A DNA stretch of 40,447 nucleotides from Scatosoma sp045537295 (GCA_045537295.1 JAZSPG010000037.1:1-40447); one strand, 5' to 3'; shown: positions 9,058-16,983, numbered from the stretch's first letter. A program made the numbers and translations. Notes: generated by a model from the sequence alone, not told the origin.

Positions 9058-10866
9058 TTATAAATTCTCCTTAAAATGCGTTATAATCTTTTTAGCAAGC
9101 TCCGCGCCGATACCCTCAACCTGACAAAGCTCTTCTTCCGTCGCGCCGATAATTTTATCCAGCGTACCGAACTTTTCCATAAGCGCTTTTTGCTTTTTTG
9201 CGCCCACCCCGTCAATTTCTTGTAGAACGGACGCAAGATTACGTTTCGAGTGCAAACTTCTAAAATAGGTGATAGCAAATCGGTGCGCCTCGTCGCGAAT
9301 ACGCTGTAACATTTTCAACGCGTAATCGCGGTGATGGATACGGATACTTTCCTGAGAAAACAAGGTAAACACCTCTTCTTCGCGCTCGGCAAGCGAAATG
9401 AGTTCTATATCGTTTATGCCAAACTCGTCGAACACTTGCTTAACCGCAGAAAGCTGACCTTTACCGCCGTCGATAATGATTAAATCGGGCTTCGGAAAAC
9501 GCTCTTCCTCGTCCGTGTTTAATTTTGCCAACCGCCGACGCATCATTTCTTGGTGCGAGGCGTAGTCGTTCGCGCCCTCTACCGTTTTTATCTTAAATCT
9601 GCGATAGCTCTTTTTATCCGCCTCACCGTCGATAAACACGACCATAGAACCTACTTTATCTACCCCGCTAATGTTGGAAATATCGTAACATTCCATTCTT
9701 TTTGGGTATTTTTTTAAGCCTAAAATTTCCTGCAACCGCACACACGCGTATTTCGTCATATCGTTTTTATGCTTAATTTTATCAATGGATTTGGTGAGGT
9801 ATTCCTCAGCGTTCTTTTCCGCCATATCCAAAAGCTGTCGTTTTACGCCCGTTTTCGCGCGGATTATACTTACGCGTTTGCCAAAGCGTTCCTTAAAATA
9901 CGTTTCCAAAAGCTCCTTTTCGCAAAAATCCTGCACGATAATTTCTTCGGGTAATTCGTGCGCGGAATAATACTGGATAATAAACGCCGTCAGCGCGTCC
10001 GTTTCGGTGAGCGAACAATCCTCTAACGCGTAATTATTACCGCCTTGCATAATTCCGCTACGCGTAACGAGCAAATTTACCGACGAATATAAATAATTTG
10101 TTTTTAACGCGATAATATCCGCGTTTAACGCGCGGTTTAGCGAGGTAATCCGTTTTAATTTGAGTTTGGATAACATTTGCAATTTTTGACGGTATTCCAT
10201 CGCCAACTCAAATTCCTCATTCTCGGCAAAACGGAGCATTTTTTCGCGTAAAATCCCCTCCGCTTCCTCGTAGTCCCCGTCCAAAAATGCCAACGTTTTT
10301 TTTACCCGCTTATCGTAATCTTCTTTACTGCACAAATGCGCACAGGGAGCAAGGCAACGGTGCAAATGATAGGCAAGACAGGGCTTTTTGGGTTTGTCGG
10401 AAATTGCCGTTTGGCAGGTGCGGATATTGTATACGGAACTTATAATATCCAGCAAATCCCCGCAACGCACCCCGCCCATAAACGGACCGAAATATTTCCC
10501 GTCTTTTTTTATTTTACGCGTAACGCAAACGCGCGGAAATTCCTCTTTGGTATACACCTTAATATACGGGTAAGTTTTATCGTCTTTTAAGAGGATATTA
10601 TACTTGGGTTTATACTTTTTAATCAGGTTATTTTCTAAGGCGAGCGCGTCAATTTCCGTTTGGGTGATAATATACGAAAAGTCCGCGATATTTTCTACCA
10701 TCGCCGACACTTTTTCGCTCTTTGCGGAAGAATGAAAATACTGACGCACTCTGTTTTTTAAAACGCGCGCCTTTCCTACGTAAATAACGATTCCGTCCTT
10801 ATCCAGCATTATATAAACGCCTGGATTTTCGGGAAGAAGTTTTAATTTTTCCTGCAATTCGCTCAT
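9058..10866 (-). CDS. uvrC: UvrABC excinuclease subunit C
   Basis: A 602-aa protein of normal UvrC length. The N-terminal GIY-YIG nuclease reads NPGVYIMLDKDGIVIYVGKA, a cysteine cluster follows (CLAYHLHRCLAPCAHLC), then a UVR/UvrB-binding helix pair (about 195-235), the RNase-H-like nuclease region (MECYDISNISG and later IIDGGKGQL), and a C-terminal double helix-hairpin-helix (IDGVGAKKQKALMEKFG and VEGIGAELAKKI). It makes both incisions in nucleotide excision repair with UvrA and UvrB. It is the first gene of the long minus-strand unit, under the promoter at 10898-10926. The ribosome-binding site before this ATG is weak, but the N-terminus matches the family exactly. Confidence 0.97.
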   Translation of the reverse strand: MSELQEKLKLLPENPGVYIMLDKDGIVIYVGKARVLKNRVRQYFHSSAKSEKVSAMVENIADFSYIITQTEIDALALENNLIKKYKPKYNILLKDDKTYPYIKVYTKEEFPRVCVTRKIKKDGKYFGPFMGGVRCGDLLDIISSVYNIRTCQTAISDKPKKPCLAYHLHRCLAPCAHLCSKEDYDKRVKKTLAFLDGDYEEAEGILREKMLRFAENEEFELAMEYRQKLQMLSKLKLKRITSLNRALNADIIALKTNYLYSSVNLLVTRSGIMQGGNNYALEDCSLTETDALTAFIIQYYSAHELPEEIIVQDFCEKELLETYFKERFGKRVSIIRAKTGVKRQLLDMAEKNAEEYLTKSIDKIKHKNDMTKYACVRLQEILGLKKYPKRMECYDISNISGVDKVGSMVVFIDGEADKKSYRRFKIKTVEGANDYASHQEMMRRRLAKLNTDEEERFPKPDLIIIDGGKGQLSAVKQVFDEFGINDIELISLAEREEEVFTLFSQESIRIHHRDYALKMLQRIRDEAHRFAITYFRSLHSKRNLASVLQEIDGVGAKKQKALMEKFGTLDKIIGATEEELCQVEGIGAELAKKIITHFKENL

Positions 10867-10897
10867 AATAAACTACTTTACGCTACCGCGTACTATT

Positions 10898-10926
10898 ATT
10901 ATATACCAAATCGCATAATTTTGCAA
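10898..10926 (-). promoter_or_regulatory. Sigma-A promoter of the uvrC unit
   Basis: Read on the minus strand: TTGCAA (10926-10921), a 17-nt spacer, and TATAAT (10903-10898). The predicted start of transcription is about 25 nt upstream of the uvrC ATG. It is the only convincing promoter before the nine contiguous genes that end with tex. Confidence 0.75.
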
Positions 10927-10948
10927 GGAAATAAAGGGATTTTTCCGT

Positions 10949-11287
10949 TTAACAACCCAAAAACTCGATACCTTTTAACAAAACGTCGTTTATCGATTCG
11001 TCCGTCAGGCTGTAAAAGACGATTTTGCCTTGCCGAACGCTTTTTACCATACCCGCACTCTTCAAAAAACGAAGCTGATGCGACACCGTCGTTTGATTGA
11101 TATTAAGTATTCTTGACAAGTCCGTAACGCACAGCTGACTAATTGCGAGTGCGGAAATAATTTTTACACGCGTGTAATCGGAAAACACCGAAAAAAAGCA
11201 CACAATTCCCTCTAAGATATCCCCTTGCGGAACGTAATCCTCGATAAGACCTTGCGTGCGTTTATCCAAAAGTAGCATTTGCGACAT
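10949..11287 (-). CDS. ArsR/SmtB-family transcriptional repressor
   Basis: A 112-aa winged-helix regulator. The core reads LCVTDLSRILNINQTTVSHQLRFLKSAGMV, followed by the wing RQGKIVFYSLTD. In metal-sensing members the alpha-3 box is ELCVCDL; here it is QLCVTDL with only one of the two cysteines. Two more cysteines occur, at about residue 30 and as the last residue, so ligand binding cannot be assigned. The gene follows the copper-type ATPase by 97 nt on the same strand, so a role in metal homeostasis is likely, with derepression by metal as in the family. GGAGGG lies 6 nt before the ATG. A candidate operator lies in the gap just upstream. Confidence 0.9.
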   Translation of the reverse strand: MSQMLLLDKRTQGLIEDYVPQGDILEGIVCFFSVFSDYTRVKIISALAISQLCVTDLSRILNINQTTVSHQLRFLKSAGMVKSVRQGKIVFYSLTDESINDVLLKGIEFLGC

Positions 11288-11318
11288 AGTTATCCCTCCA
11301 AATATGTTTTGTTGGGAA

Positions 11319-11338
11319 TATGATAACGTATATCATCT
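11319..11338. promoter_or_regulatory. Candidate ArsR operator
   Basis: The gap between copA and the arsR-family gene contains the inverted repeat ATGATA-N5-TATCAT (11320-11336), with partial symmetry continuing outward, and a further ATGATA half-site at 11347-11352. AT-rich imperfect palindromes of this kind are typical ArsR-family sites. I did not find the same motif at the copA promoter, so direct control of copA is not supported by sequence. Confidence 0.5.
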
Positions 11339-11384
11339 ATCGTTTTATGATAAATTTTGTCACAACGGCATTATTTTTGTCAAA

Positions 11385-11594
11385 TTAGCTAATTTTTTTA
11401 ACGGTATACCCCGCCTCCGTCACGACGGAAATTAAATTTTCGTCCGCCACGCTCGTACTAAGCTCCACCATCGCCGTTTTCTTTTTCAAATTTACTTCCA
11501 CCGACGCAACGCCCGCCACACCACTAAGCGCCTTCGTTACGTGCGCGACGCAATGCTGGCACATCATACCGTCAATTTTCAAAGTTTTTCGCAT
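11385..11594 (-). CDS. Possible internally initiated CopZ-like copper chaperone
   Basis: Within and in frame with the ATPase gene, ATG 11594-11592 (codon 736) is preceded by AAGGAG at 11606-11601 with a 6-nt spacer, an excellent ribosome-binding site. Translation from it would give a 69-aa HMA protein starting MRKTLKIDGMMCQHC and ending in YTVKKIS, the length of free CopZ proteins. The linker just before it is charged and low-complexity (EDKKEDKTQEKENG), as expected between fused domains. I see the signals directly; that the short product is made is inference. Confidence 0.5.
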   Translation of the reverse strand: MRKTLKIDGMMCQHCVAHVTKALSGVAGVASVEVNLKKKTAMVELSTSVADENLISVVTEAGYTVKKIS

Positions 11595-13799
11595 ACCGTT
11601 CTCCTTTTCTTGTGTTTTATCCTCTTTTTTATCCTCAAACCTCGTTAATCTCAGGGCGTTGGTTACAACGAATAACGAACTTAAACTCATACAGCCCGCG
11701 CAAATCATAGGATTGAGCGTAAGCCCCGCAAACGCGAACACGCCCGAGGCGACGGGTATGGCGATACAGTTATAGAAAAACGCCCAAAACAAGTTTTGGT
11801 GAATATTTCTAACCGTTTTCGCGCTAAGTTGCATCGCCGTATTTATCAAACGCATATCCCCGCGCGAAAGCACGATATCCGCGCTGTCAATCGCTATATC
11901 CGTTCCGTTACCCATCGCGATACCGATATCCGCATTTTTTAAGGCGGGACTGTCGTTGATACCGTCCCCGACCATTGCTACGAACCCGCCTACCTCGCGG
12001 ACGCGTTGCACCGCCTCCGCCTTATCTTTGGGTAACGCCTCGGCGAAATATTCTTCAATGCCTACTTGGTTTGCGATTGCCTTCGCAACCCGTTCGTTAT
12101 CGCCCGTAAGCATTGCTACTTTAACGCCCTTTTCTTTTAATTTAGCAACCGCCTCATAGCTTTCCTCTTTTAAGGTATCAGCTAAGGCAAATAACGCTAA
12201 AATCCGCTTGGAATTAGCCAAAAACACCACCGTTTTGCCCTGCTCGGAATAATTCTTTTCATAATTTTCCGCCTCTTTTTCGAGGTTTTTTCCAAGCAAT
12301 TTCCGATTGCCTAAATAATAGGTCTCGCCGTCAAATTCCGCGGTTGCGCCTTTGCCTGTTTGGTAGGTATAATTTTCTACTCTCAACCGCGCCTCGCCCG
12401 TAAACGCGCGAACGGTTTCGGCTATGGGGTGGTTTGAATAACTTTCGATTGCAAAGGCAAGCCCGCGCGCAAACGCCTCGTCGGCTATGAAACACTCGAA
12501 ATTCGTAACCGCGGGTTGTCCCACGGTTAAGGTCGCCGTTTTATCTAAGAGTACGCAGTTTATATCCTTCGCCTTTTGCAACGCCTCGGCGTCTTTGTAT
12601 AAAATACCCAGCGACATACCTTTGCCCGTTGCCGTCATCACCGCTACGGGCGTAGCTAAACCCAGCGAGCAGGGACAGGAAATCACCAAAACGCTGATTG
12701 CGTAATTTGCGGAGGTAGCGATATCTAAACTGAGCGCATACCAAATAATAAAGGTGGTTACAGCGAGTAACGCGACGACGGGAACGAACACACCCGCAAT
12801 TTTATCCGCCGTTTTTTGTAAAGGCGCTTTACTCGCGCCCGCCTCTTTTACCATTTTTACAATCTGGGAAAGGGTGGTATCCGCGCCTACGCGTTCGGCT
12901 AAAATCTTCAAAAAACCGCTTTTAACGATATCTGCGCCCGTGACGCTATCGCCCTCTTCGACCTCGACGGGCATACTCTCACCCGTGATTGCCGAGCGGT
13001 CAATAAACGCTTTACCCTCGATTATTTTGCCGTCTACCGGAATATATTCGCCCTGTTTGACGATTAGAATATCCCCCGTTTGTATCTGAGAAAACGGGAT
13101 TTTCACCTGTACTTCGCCCCGTTCGACCGTAACGAGATTCGGCATAAGCTTGACAAGCTTTTCTATCTCGTCGCCCGTTTTTCTTTTGGATTTTTCCTCT
13201 AACCATTTCCCGAGCGTTACCAACGCTAAAATCGTGCCCGCGGACTCGTAAAACAAATGCGCGTGGTGAATTTTACCCGTATAAATGAAAACGGTATACA
13301 CAAGGCTGTATATAAAGGAAACGCCTGCGCCGAGCGACACCAAAGTATCCATCGTCGGCGCGCGGTGAATAAGCGCTTTCGTACCGCTACTAAAAAACTT
13401 GAAATTGATTATGATAACCGCAAGGCTGAACAGCATTTGCAAGGTCACGCTAACAAGCACGGGCGGTTGTAAAAGCCCTACCATACCGCCCATACAAAGA
13501 TACAGCAAAGGTAACAAAAAGACAAGCGATAACAAAAACCGCTTTTTCAATTTGTCGGGCTCAGCCTTTTTCGCCTCGAAAATATTTTCGTCGTATTCTG
13601 AAATACCGTAGCCCAAACCCTCGACGGACTTGAAAATATCTTGCTTAGACAACAAGGATTCGTCGTATTCTACCGTTAAATATTCGCCCATAAGCGAAAC
13701 TTCGGCTTTTCTTACGCCCTCTAATTTTTTAACGACGCGCTCAATCCCCGCCGAACAAGCCGAACAGGTCATTCCCGTTACGCTAAATTTTCCGTTCAT
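11385..13799 (-). CDS. copA: Copper-type P1B ATPase with fused C-terminal CopZ-like domain
   Basis: An 804-aa heavy-metal exporter. Order of domains: N-terminal HMA with CxxC (C12, C15), transmembrane helices, actuator with TGES (272-275), CPC motif (C375-P376-C377), phosphorylation site beginning D419, ATP-binding elements SNHPI, TGDN and GDGINDSPAL, then TM7 with YN and TM8 with MxxSS, both Cu(I)-site signatures. A second HMA with CxxC (C747, C750) ends the protein. The phosphorylation motif is DKTATLT, departing from the near-invariant DKTGT. The last 69 codons, from an internal ATG with its own ribosome-binding site, equal a stand-alone CopZ. Transcription starts at the promoter at 13818-13846. 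Role: ATP-driven copper(I) efflux, provided the altered motif is functional. Confidence 0.92.
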   Translation of the reverse strand: MNGKFSVTGMTCSACSAGIERVVKKLEGVRKAEVSLMGEYLTVEYDESLLSKQDIFKSVEGLGYGISEYDENIFEAKKAEPDKLKKRFLLSLVFLLPLLYLCMGGMVGLLQPPVLVSVTLQMLFSLAVIIINFKFFSSGTKALIHRAPTMDTLVSLGAGVSFIYSLVYTVFIYTGKIHHAHLFYESAGTILALVTLGKWLEEKSKRKTGDEIEKLVKLMPNLVTVERGEVQVKIPFSQIQTGDILIVKQGEYIPVDGKIIEGKAFIDRSAITGESMPVEVEEGDSVTGADIVKSGFLKILAERVGADTTLSQIVKMVKEAGASKAPLQKTADKIAGVFVPVVALLAVTTFIIWYALSLDIATSANYAISVLVISCPCSLGLATPVAVMTATGKGMSLGILYKDAEALQKAKDINCVLLDKTATLTVGQPAVTNFECFIADEAFARGLAFAIESYSNHPIAETVRAFTGEARLRVENYTYQTGKGATAEFDGETYYLGNRKLLGKNLEKEAENYEKNYSEQGKTVVFLANSKRILALFALADTLKEESYEAVAKLKEKGVKVAMLTGDNERVAKAIANQVGIEEYFAEALPKDKAEAVQRVREVGGFVAMVGDGINDSPALKNADIGIAMGNGTDIAIDSADIVLSRGDMRLINTAMQLSAKTVRNIHQNLFWAFFYNCIAIPVASGVFAFAGLTLNPMICAGCMSLSSLFVVTNALRLTRFEDKKEDKTQEKENGMRKTLKIDGMMCQHCVAHVTKALSGVAGVASVEVNLKKKTAMVELSTSVADENLISVVTEAGYTVKKIS

Positions 13800-13817
13800 T
13801 TTTTCACCTCGCTAAAC

Positions 13818-13846
13818 AGTATAACATAAACGCCGTAACAAGTCAA
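13818..13846 (-). promoter_or_regulatory. Sigma-A promoter of copA
   Basis: On the minus strand TTGACT (13846-13841), 17-nt spacer, TATACT (13823-13818), just upstream of the copA ATG at 13799. The leader is very short (roughly 10-15 nt) and contains GAGG as ribosome-binding site. Confidence 0.8.
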
Positions 13847-13886
13847 GGAAATAATAAACTTCGGTTAATTTTTAATCGTTGAAACG

Positions 13887-13917
13887 CAAAAAGACGGGTG
13901 CTTAACGCTACCCGTCT
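13887..13917 (-). terminator. Intrinsic terminator after rpmF
   Basis: On the minus strand an 8-bp stem AGACGGGT/ACCCGTCT with a 10-nt loop is followed by a run of U. It separates the yceD-rpmF unit from copA. Confidence 0.85.
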
Positions 13918-13939
13918 GATGCGCTTTTTCTCAAACGAA

Positions 13940-14128
13940 TTATTTGTTGTCGTCGTTTTTAGAAACAACTTCCTTGCCGTCATAGTAACCGCAATTCTTG
14001 CAAACCGCGTGGGATTGCTTTAATTCGTGGCAATGAGGGCACTCAGCAAGCGTGGTTGCCGTTGCTTTGTAGTTTGCAAATCTCTTGTTCGTTCTGCTTT
14101 TGGATTGTTTGCTCTTAGGTACTGCCAT
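13940..14128 (-). CDS. rpmF: 50S ribosomal protein L32 (zinc-binding form)
   Basis: A 62-aa protein beginning MAVPKSKQSKSRTNKR, the invariant L32 start. It keeps both zinc knuckle pairs, CPHC and CKNC, so it is the zinc-dependent form. GAGAGG precedes the ATG. It follows yceD by 43 nt, the conserved yceD-rpmF arrangement, and is the last gene before a terminator. It lacks the plsX/acpP genes that often follow in other Bacillota. Confidence 0.98.
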   Translation of the reverse strand: MAVPKSKQSKSRTNKRFANYKATATTLAECPHCHELKQSHAVCKNCGYYDGKEVVSKNDDNK

Positions 14129-14171
14129 ATTAACACCTCTCGTTTAATTTCTTTTGATTTTTTTTACCGTT

Positions 14172-14579
14172 TTATTTTTTGTAAGAAAGCCCTTCGCAAT
14201 CTTCCCCGCAGGAAAGGGTAAACGGCAGACTTGCCATTATCGCCTCGTCCACGGCTTTTTGCAAGTGGATAACACCGTTTGTGTAGGAATAATCCTCACA
14301 ATCCTTAATCGGTTGGAAATACGCGTCGATTTCCCCCGTAATATCCTGCGAAGTTTCCTTTAAGCAACGGGAACATTGTCCTACTAAGCGGTAGGAAATT
14401 TCACCGCGGATTTCCAAGGAATCGTCCTCGAACAGTTCGTAATCAAACGAAACCGTCACGGGCGTCGCGAATTTCACGAAGGGAATATCCAGCAATTCTT
14501 CGGGCGCGTCATAGCGAAATTGCATACTGCCCGAATACTTTTTTTGCGCATTGAGTTTTCTAACGTCTATAATCATCAT
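14172..14579 (-). CDS. yceD: YceD/DUF177 family protein (23S rRNA accumulation)
   Basis: A 135-aa protein with the DUF177 cysteine pair CSRCLKE (about residues 75-81) and a second C-x3-C near the end (CGEDCEGL). The usual final CxxCG element is missing, so the C-terminus is slightly short. In Escherichia coli and plants the family is needed for normal 23S rRNA accumulation. I take the first of two tandem ATGs because AAAGG lies 8 nt upstream. The gene heads a unit with rpmF from a near-perfect promoter. Confidence 0.88.
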   Translation of the reverse strand: MMIIDVRKLNAQKKYSGSMQFRYDAPEELLDIPFVKFATPVTVSFDYELFEDDSLEIRGEISYRLVGQCSRCLKETSQDITGEIDAYFQPIKDCEDYSYTNGVIHLQKAVDEAIMASLPFTLSCGEDCEGLSYKK

Positions 14580-14594
14580 AAAACCAGCCTTTCA

Positions 14595-14623
14595 AGTATA
14601 GTATATTTCTACGACTTTGTCAA
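14595..14623 (-). promoter_or_regulatory. Sigma-A promoter of yceD-rpmF
   Basis: On the minus strand TTGACA (14623-14618), a 17-nt spacer, TATACT (14600-14595): nearly consensus, as expected for a ribosomal-protein unit. I see no hairpin terminator between ackA and this promoter, so read-through from pta-ackA is possible. Confidence 0.88.
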
Positions 14624-14651
14624 CTTTTTTTCAGATGAATTTTTCGATTTT

Positions 14652-15845
14652 TTACAATAATTCTACGGTTTCTCGCGCAATCACCAATTCTTCGTTGGTT
14701 GGAATTATCAAAACCTTGACTTTCGAGCCCTTACCCGTAATATCGCGGATAGAACCGTCGTTCTTTTCCAGGTTCTTTTCTTCGTCGATTTCTAAGCCCA
14801 AATATTGCATATTTTGACAAATTGCCGAGCGCACGCAAGGCGTATTTTCTCCAACGCCCGCCGTAAACACGATACAGTCCACCCCGTTCATAACCGCCGA
14901 GTACGCGCCTATGTATTTTTTACAGTTATACGAAAACATATCCAGCGCAAGCTTGGCGCGCTTATTCCCTTCATCCGACGCTTTGGTCAAATCACGGAAA
15001 TCGCTCGACACCCCCGAAACACCCGCCACACCGCAGTTCTTGTTAAGGTAGGTGAGCATTTCACCGATATCTTTGCCCTCTTTTTTCGCCAAATATTCCG
15101 CTACGGCAGGGTCGATATCCCCGCTACGCGTTCCCATAGGAACACCGGCTAAGGGCGTAAAGCCCATAGAAGTATCTACGCTTTTACCGCCGTCTACCGC
15201 CGTAATCGACGAGCCGTTGCCAAGATGGCAGGTAATTATTTTAAGCTGAGAAATATCTTTACCCAAATACTTCGCCGCCTCGCCTGAAACAAATTTATGG
15301 CTCGTACCGTGAAAACCGTAACGGCGGACTTTATACTGCTCGTAATGCTTATAATCAATAGCGTACATATACGCGTAATCGGGCATTGTGAAATGGAAAC
15401 TCGTATCGAACACAAGCGCCATCGGCGTTTGAGGCATCATAGCTCTGCACGCGTTTACGCCGATTATCGAGGCGGGATTATGTAACGGCGCGAGGTCTTT
15501 GATTTGCTCCATAAGCGCCATCGTTTCCTCCGTCACGAGCGTCGTCTTTTTGAAAATTTCGCCCGAAGCAACCGCGCGGTGTCCCACCGCGTCAATTTCG
15601 CTCATAGCCGATATTACGCCCGTTTCCTTGTCCGTCAACGCTTTCAAAACGAGCGCTACCGCCTCGTTATGCGTCGGCATTGCCTCTTCAAAAACCCACT
15701 CCCCGCCCTTGGCTTTGTGGGTAAGTTTAGAACCGTTTATACCGATTCTTTCGCAAGTACCTTTCGCAATCACGCTTTCCGTTTGCATATCGATAAGCTG
15801 GTATTTAAGGGACGAACTCCCCGAATTGATAACTAAAACTTTCAT
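14652..15845 (-). CDS. ackA: Acetate kinase
   Basis: A 397-aa enzyme of standard length. Family blocks are obvious: VLVINSGSSSLKYQL at the N-terminus, VGHRAVASGE, LVFDTSFH, RRYGFHGTSHK, ITCHLGNGSSI, MGTRSGDIDP, FTAGVGENTP. It converts acetyl phosphate and ADP to acetate and ATP, the last step of acetate fermentation. It follows pta by 9 nt in one transcription unit and ends close to the yceD promoter. The start ATG is preceded by GAGGG. Confidence 0.98.
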   Translation of the reverse strand: MKVLVINSGSSSLKYQLIDMQTESVIAKGTCERIGINGSKLTHKAKGGEWVFEEAMPTHNEAVALVLKALTDKETGVISAMSEIDAVGHRAVASGEIFKKTTLVTEETMALMEQIKDLAPLHNPASIIGVNACRAMMPQTPMALVFDTSFHFTMPDYAYMYAIDYKHYEQYKVRRYGFHGTSHKFVSGEAAKYLGKDISQLKIITCHLGNGSSITAVDGGKSVDTSMGFTPLAGVPMGTRSGDIDPAVAEYLAKKEGKDIGEMLTYLNKNCGVAGVSGVSSDFRDLTKASDEGNKRAKLALDMFSYNCKKYIGAYSAVMNGVDCIVFTAGVGENTPCVRSAICQNMQYLGLEIDEEKNLEKNDGSIRDITGKGSKVKVLIIPTNEELVIARETVELL

Positions 15846-15854
15846 AACACCCTC

Positions 15855-16853
15855 TTAAAGCTGTGTTTGCAACGCCGTAATGGCAATCGCACCGACGATA
15901 TCCTCGCTCTTGCAACCGCGCGATAAATCGTTCAAGGGTTTGGCAAAGCCTTGACAAATCGGACCTACCGCCATAAACCCGCCGAGGCGTTCCGCGATTT
16001 TATAACCGATATTCCCCGCTTGTAAATCGGGGAAAATAAACACGTTAGCTTGCCCCGCCACTTCCGAGTTCGGTGCTTTTAATTTGGCTACGGACGGAAC
16101 GATTGCCGCGTCAAACTGCAATTCGCCGTCTAATTTTAATTCGGGTGCTTTTTCCTTAGCGATTTTCACCGCTTCGGCAACGAGCGTTACGTTATCGTGT
16201 TTCGCGCTACCGAAAGTAGAGAACGAAAGCATTGCGACTTTCGGCTCAATCCCAGCAATCGCTTTCGCGGAATTTGCCGTCGCTATCGCGCAATCGGCAA
16301 GCCCTTCGCTTGTATAGGTGGGGTTTAATCCGCAATCGGCGAACACCACCAAGCCGTCGGGGCAATACTCGTTGCCCTGAGGCGGACAAATCATAAGATT
16401 AAAACTGGATACGGAAGAAACGCCTTTCGCCGTTTTGATAATTTGAAGACCGGGACGGAGCGTATTCGCCGTAGAATGACACGCACCCGAAACCAAACCG
16501 TCTACGTCGCCCATTTTCAACATCATTGCGCCGAAATAAGTTCCGTCGGCAAGCAATTTTTCGGCTTGTTCGCTGGTCATACCCTTCGACGCGCGAAGTT
16601 CGCAAAGCTTGGCTTTGTATTCGGGCAATTTCTCGCTGGTAAGCGGATTGATAATGGTCACGCCCGTCAAATCGATTTCGGGATTATTCGCTTTAATTTG
16701 CGCCTCGTCGCCGAGCAATACGATTTTTGCAATACCTTCTTTGGTCGCGTCCGACGCGGCTTTTACCACCCGCGAATCCTCACCCTCGCAAAGAACAATC
16801 GTTTTATTTAACGCTTTTGCTCTGCTTTTGATTTCTTCCAATACGTTCTTCAT
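15855..16853 (-). CDS. pta: Phosphate acetyltransferase
   Basis: A 332-aa single-domain Pta (no N-terminal regulatory domain), with VLCEGEDSRVVKAA near the start and the conserved blocks KMGDVDGLVSGACHSTANTL and GELQFDAAIVPSVA. It converts acetyl-CoA and phosphate to acetyl phosphate. It shares a transcript with ackA from the promoter at 16937-16965 and has GAGAGG before the ATG. The pair provides substrate-level ATP and acetyl phosphate. Confidence 0.97.
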   Translation of the reverse strand: MKNVLEEIKSRAKALNKTIVLCEGEDSRVVKAASDATKEGIAKIVLLGDEAQIKANNPEIDLTGVTIINPLTSEKLPEYKAKLCELRASKGMTSEQAEKLLADGTYFGAMMLKMGDVDGLVSGACHSTANTLRPGLQIIKTAKGVSSVSSFNLMICPPQGNEYCPDGLVVFADCGLNPTYTSEGLADCAIATANSAKAIAGIEPKVAMLSFSTFGSAKHDNVTLVAEAVKIAKEKAPELKLDGELQFDAAIVPSVAKLKAPNSEVAGQANVFIFPDLQAGNIGYKIAERLGGFMAVGPICQGFAKPLNDLSRGCKSEDIVGAIAITALQTQL

Positions 16854-16873
16854 AATTTACCTCTCAAAAACGC

Positions 16874-16902
16874 TTTATTTATTTTTATTTTTCGTGTATA
16901 AT
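16874..16902 (+). promoter_or_regulatory. Possible promoter of tmcAL
   Basis: TATAAT at 16897-16902 with a poor -35 (TTTATT, 16874-16879) at 17-nt spacing. It would overlap the leader of the divergent pta transcript. The -10 is convincing, the -35 is not. Confidence 0.4.
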
Positions 16903-16936
16903 GGTTTTAACGGCACGATAACGCACCGCATTATTT

Positions 16937-16965
16937 ATTATACCACACATTTTTTTTATTGTAAA
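16937..16965 (-). promoter_or_regulatory. Sigma-A promoter of pta-ackA
   Basis: On the minus strand TTTACA (16965-16960), 17-nt spacer, TATAAT (16942-16937). About 75 nt of untranslated leader separates it from pta. No catabolite-responsive element is evident. Confidence 0.75.
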
Positions 16966-16983
16966 GGAATTGAGGAAAATAAA

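Noticed and set aside
11355..11383. TTGACA-like -35 for a separate arsR promoter
   Set aside because: At 16-18 nt spacing there is no acceptable -10 element, so I do not call a promoter although one may exist.
16609..16983. Upstream in-frame extension of tmcAL
   Set aside because: It runs antisense to pta and through the divergent promoter region; TmcAL proteins begin at MKICAIICEYNPFHNGH, and ATG 16984 has its own ribosome-binding site.
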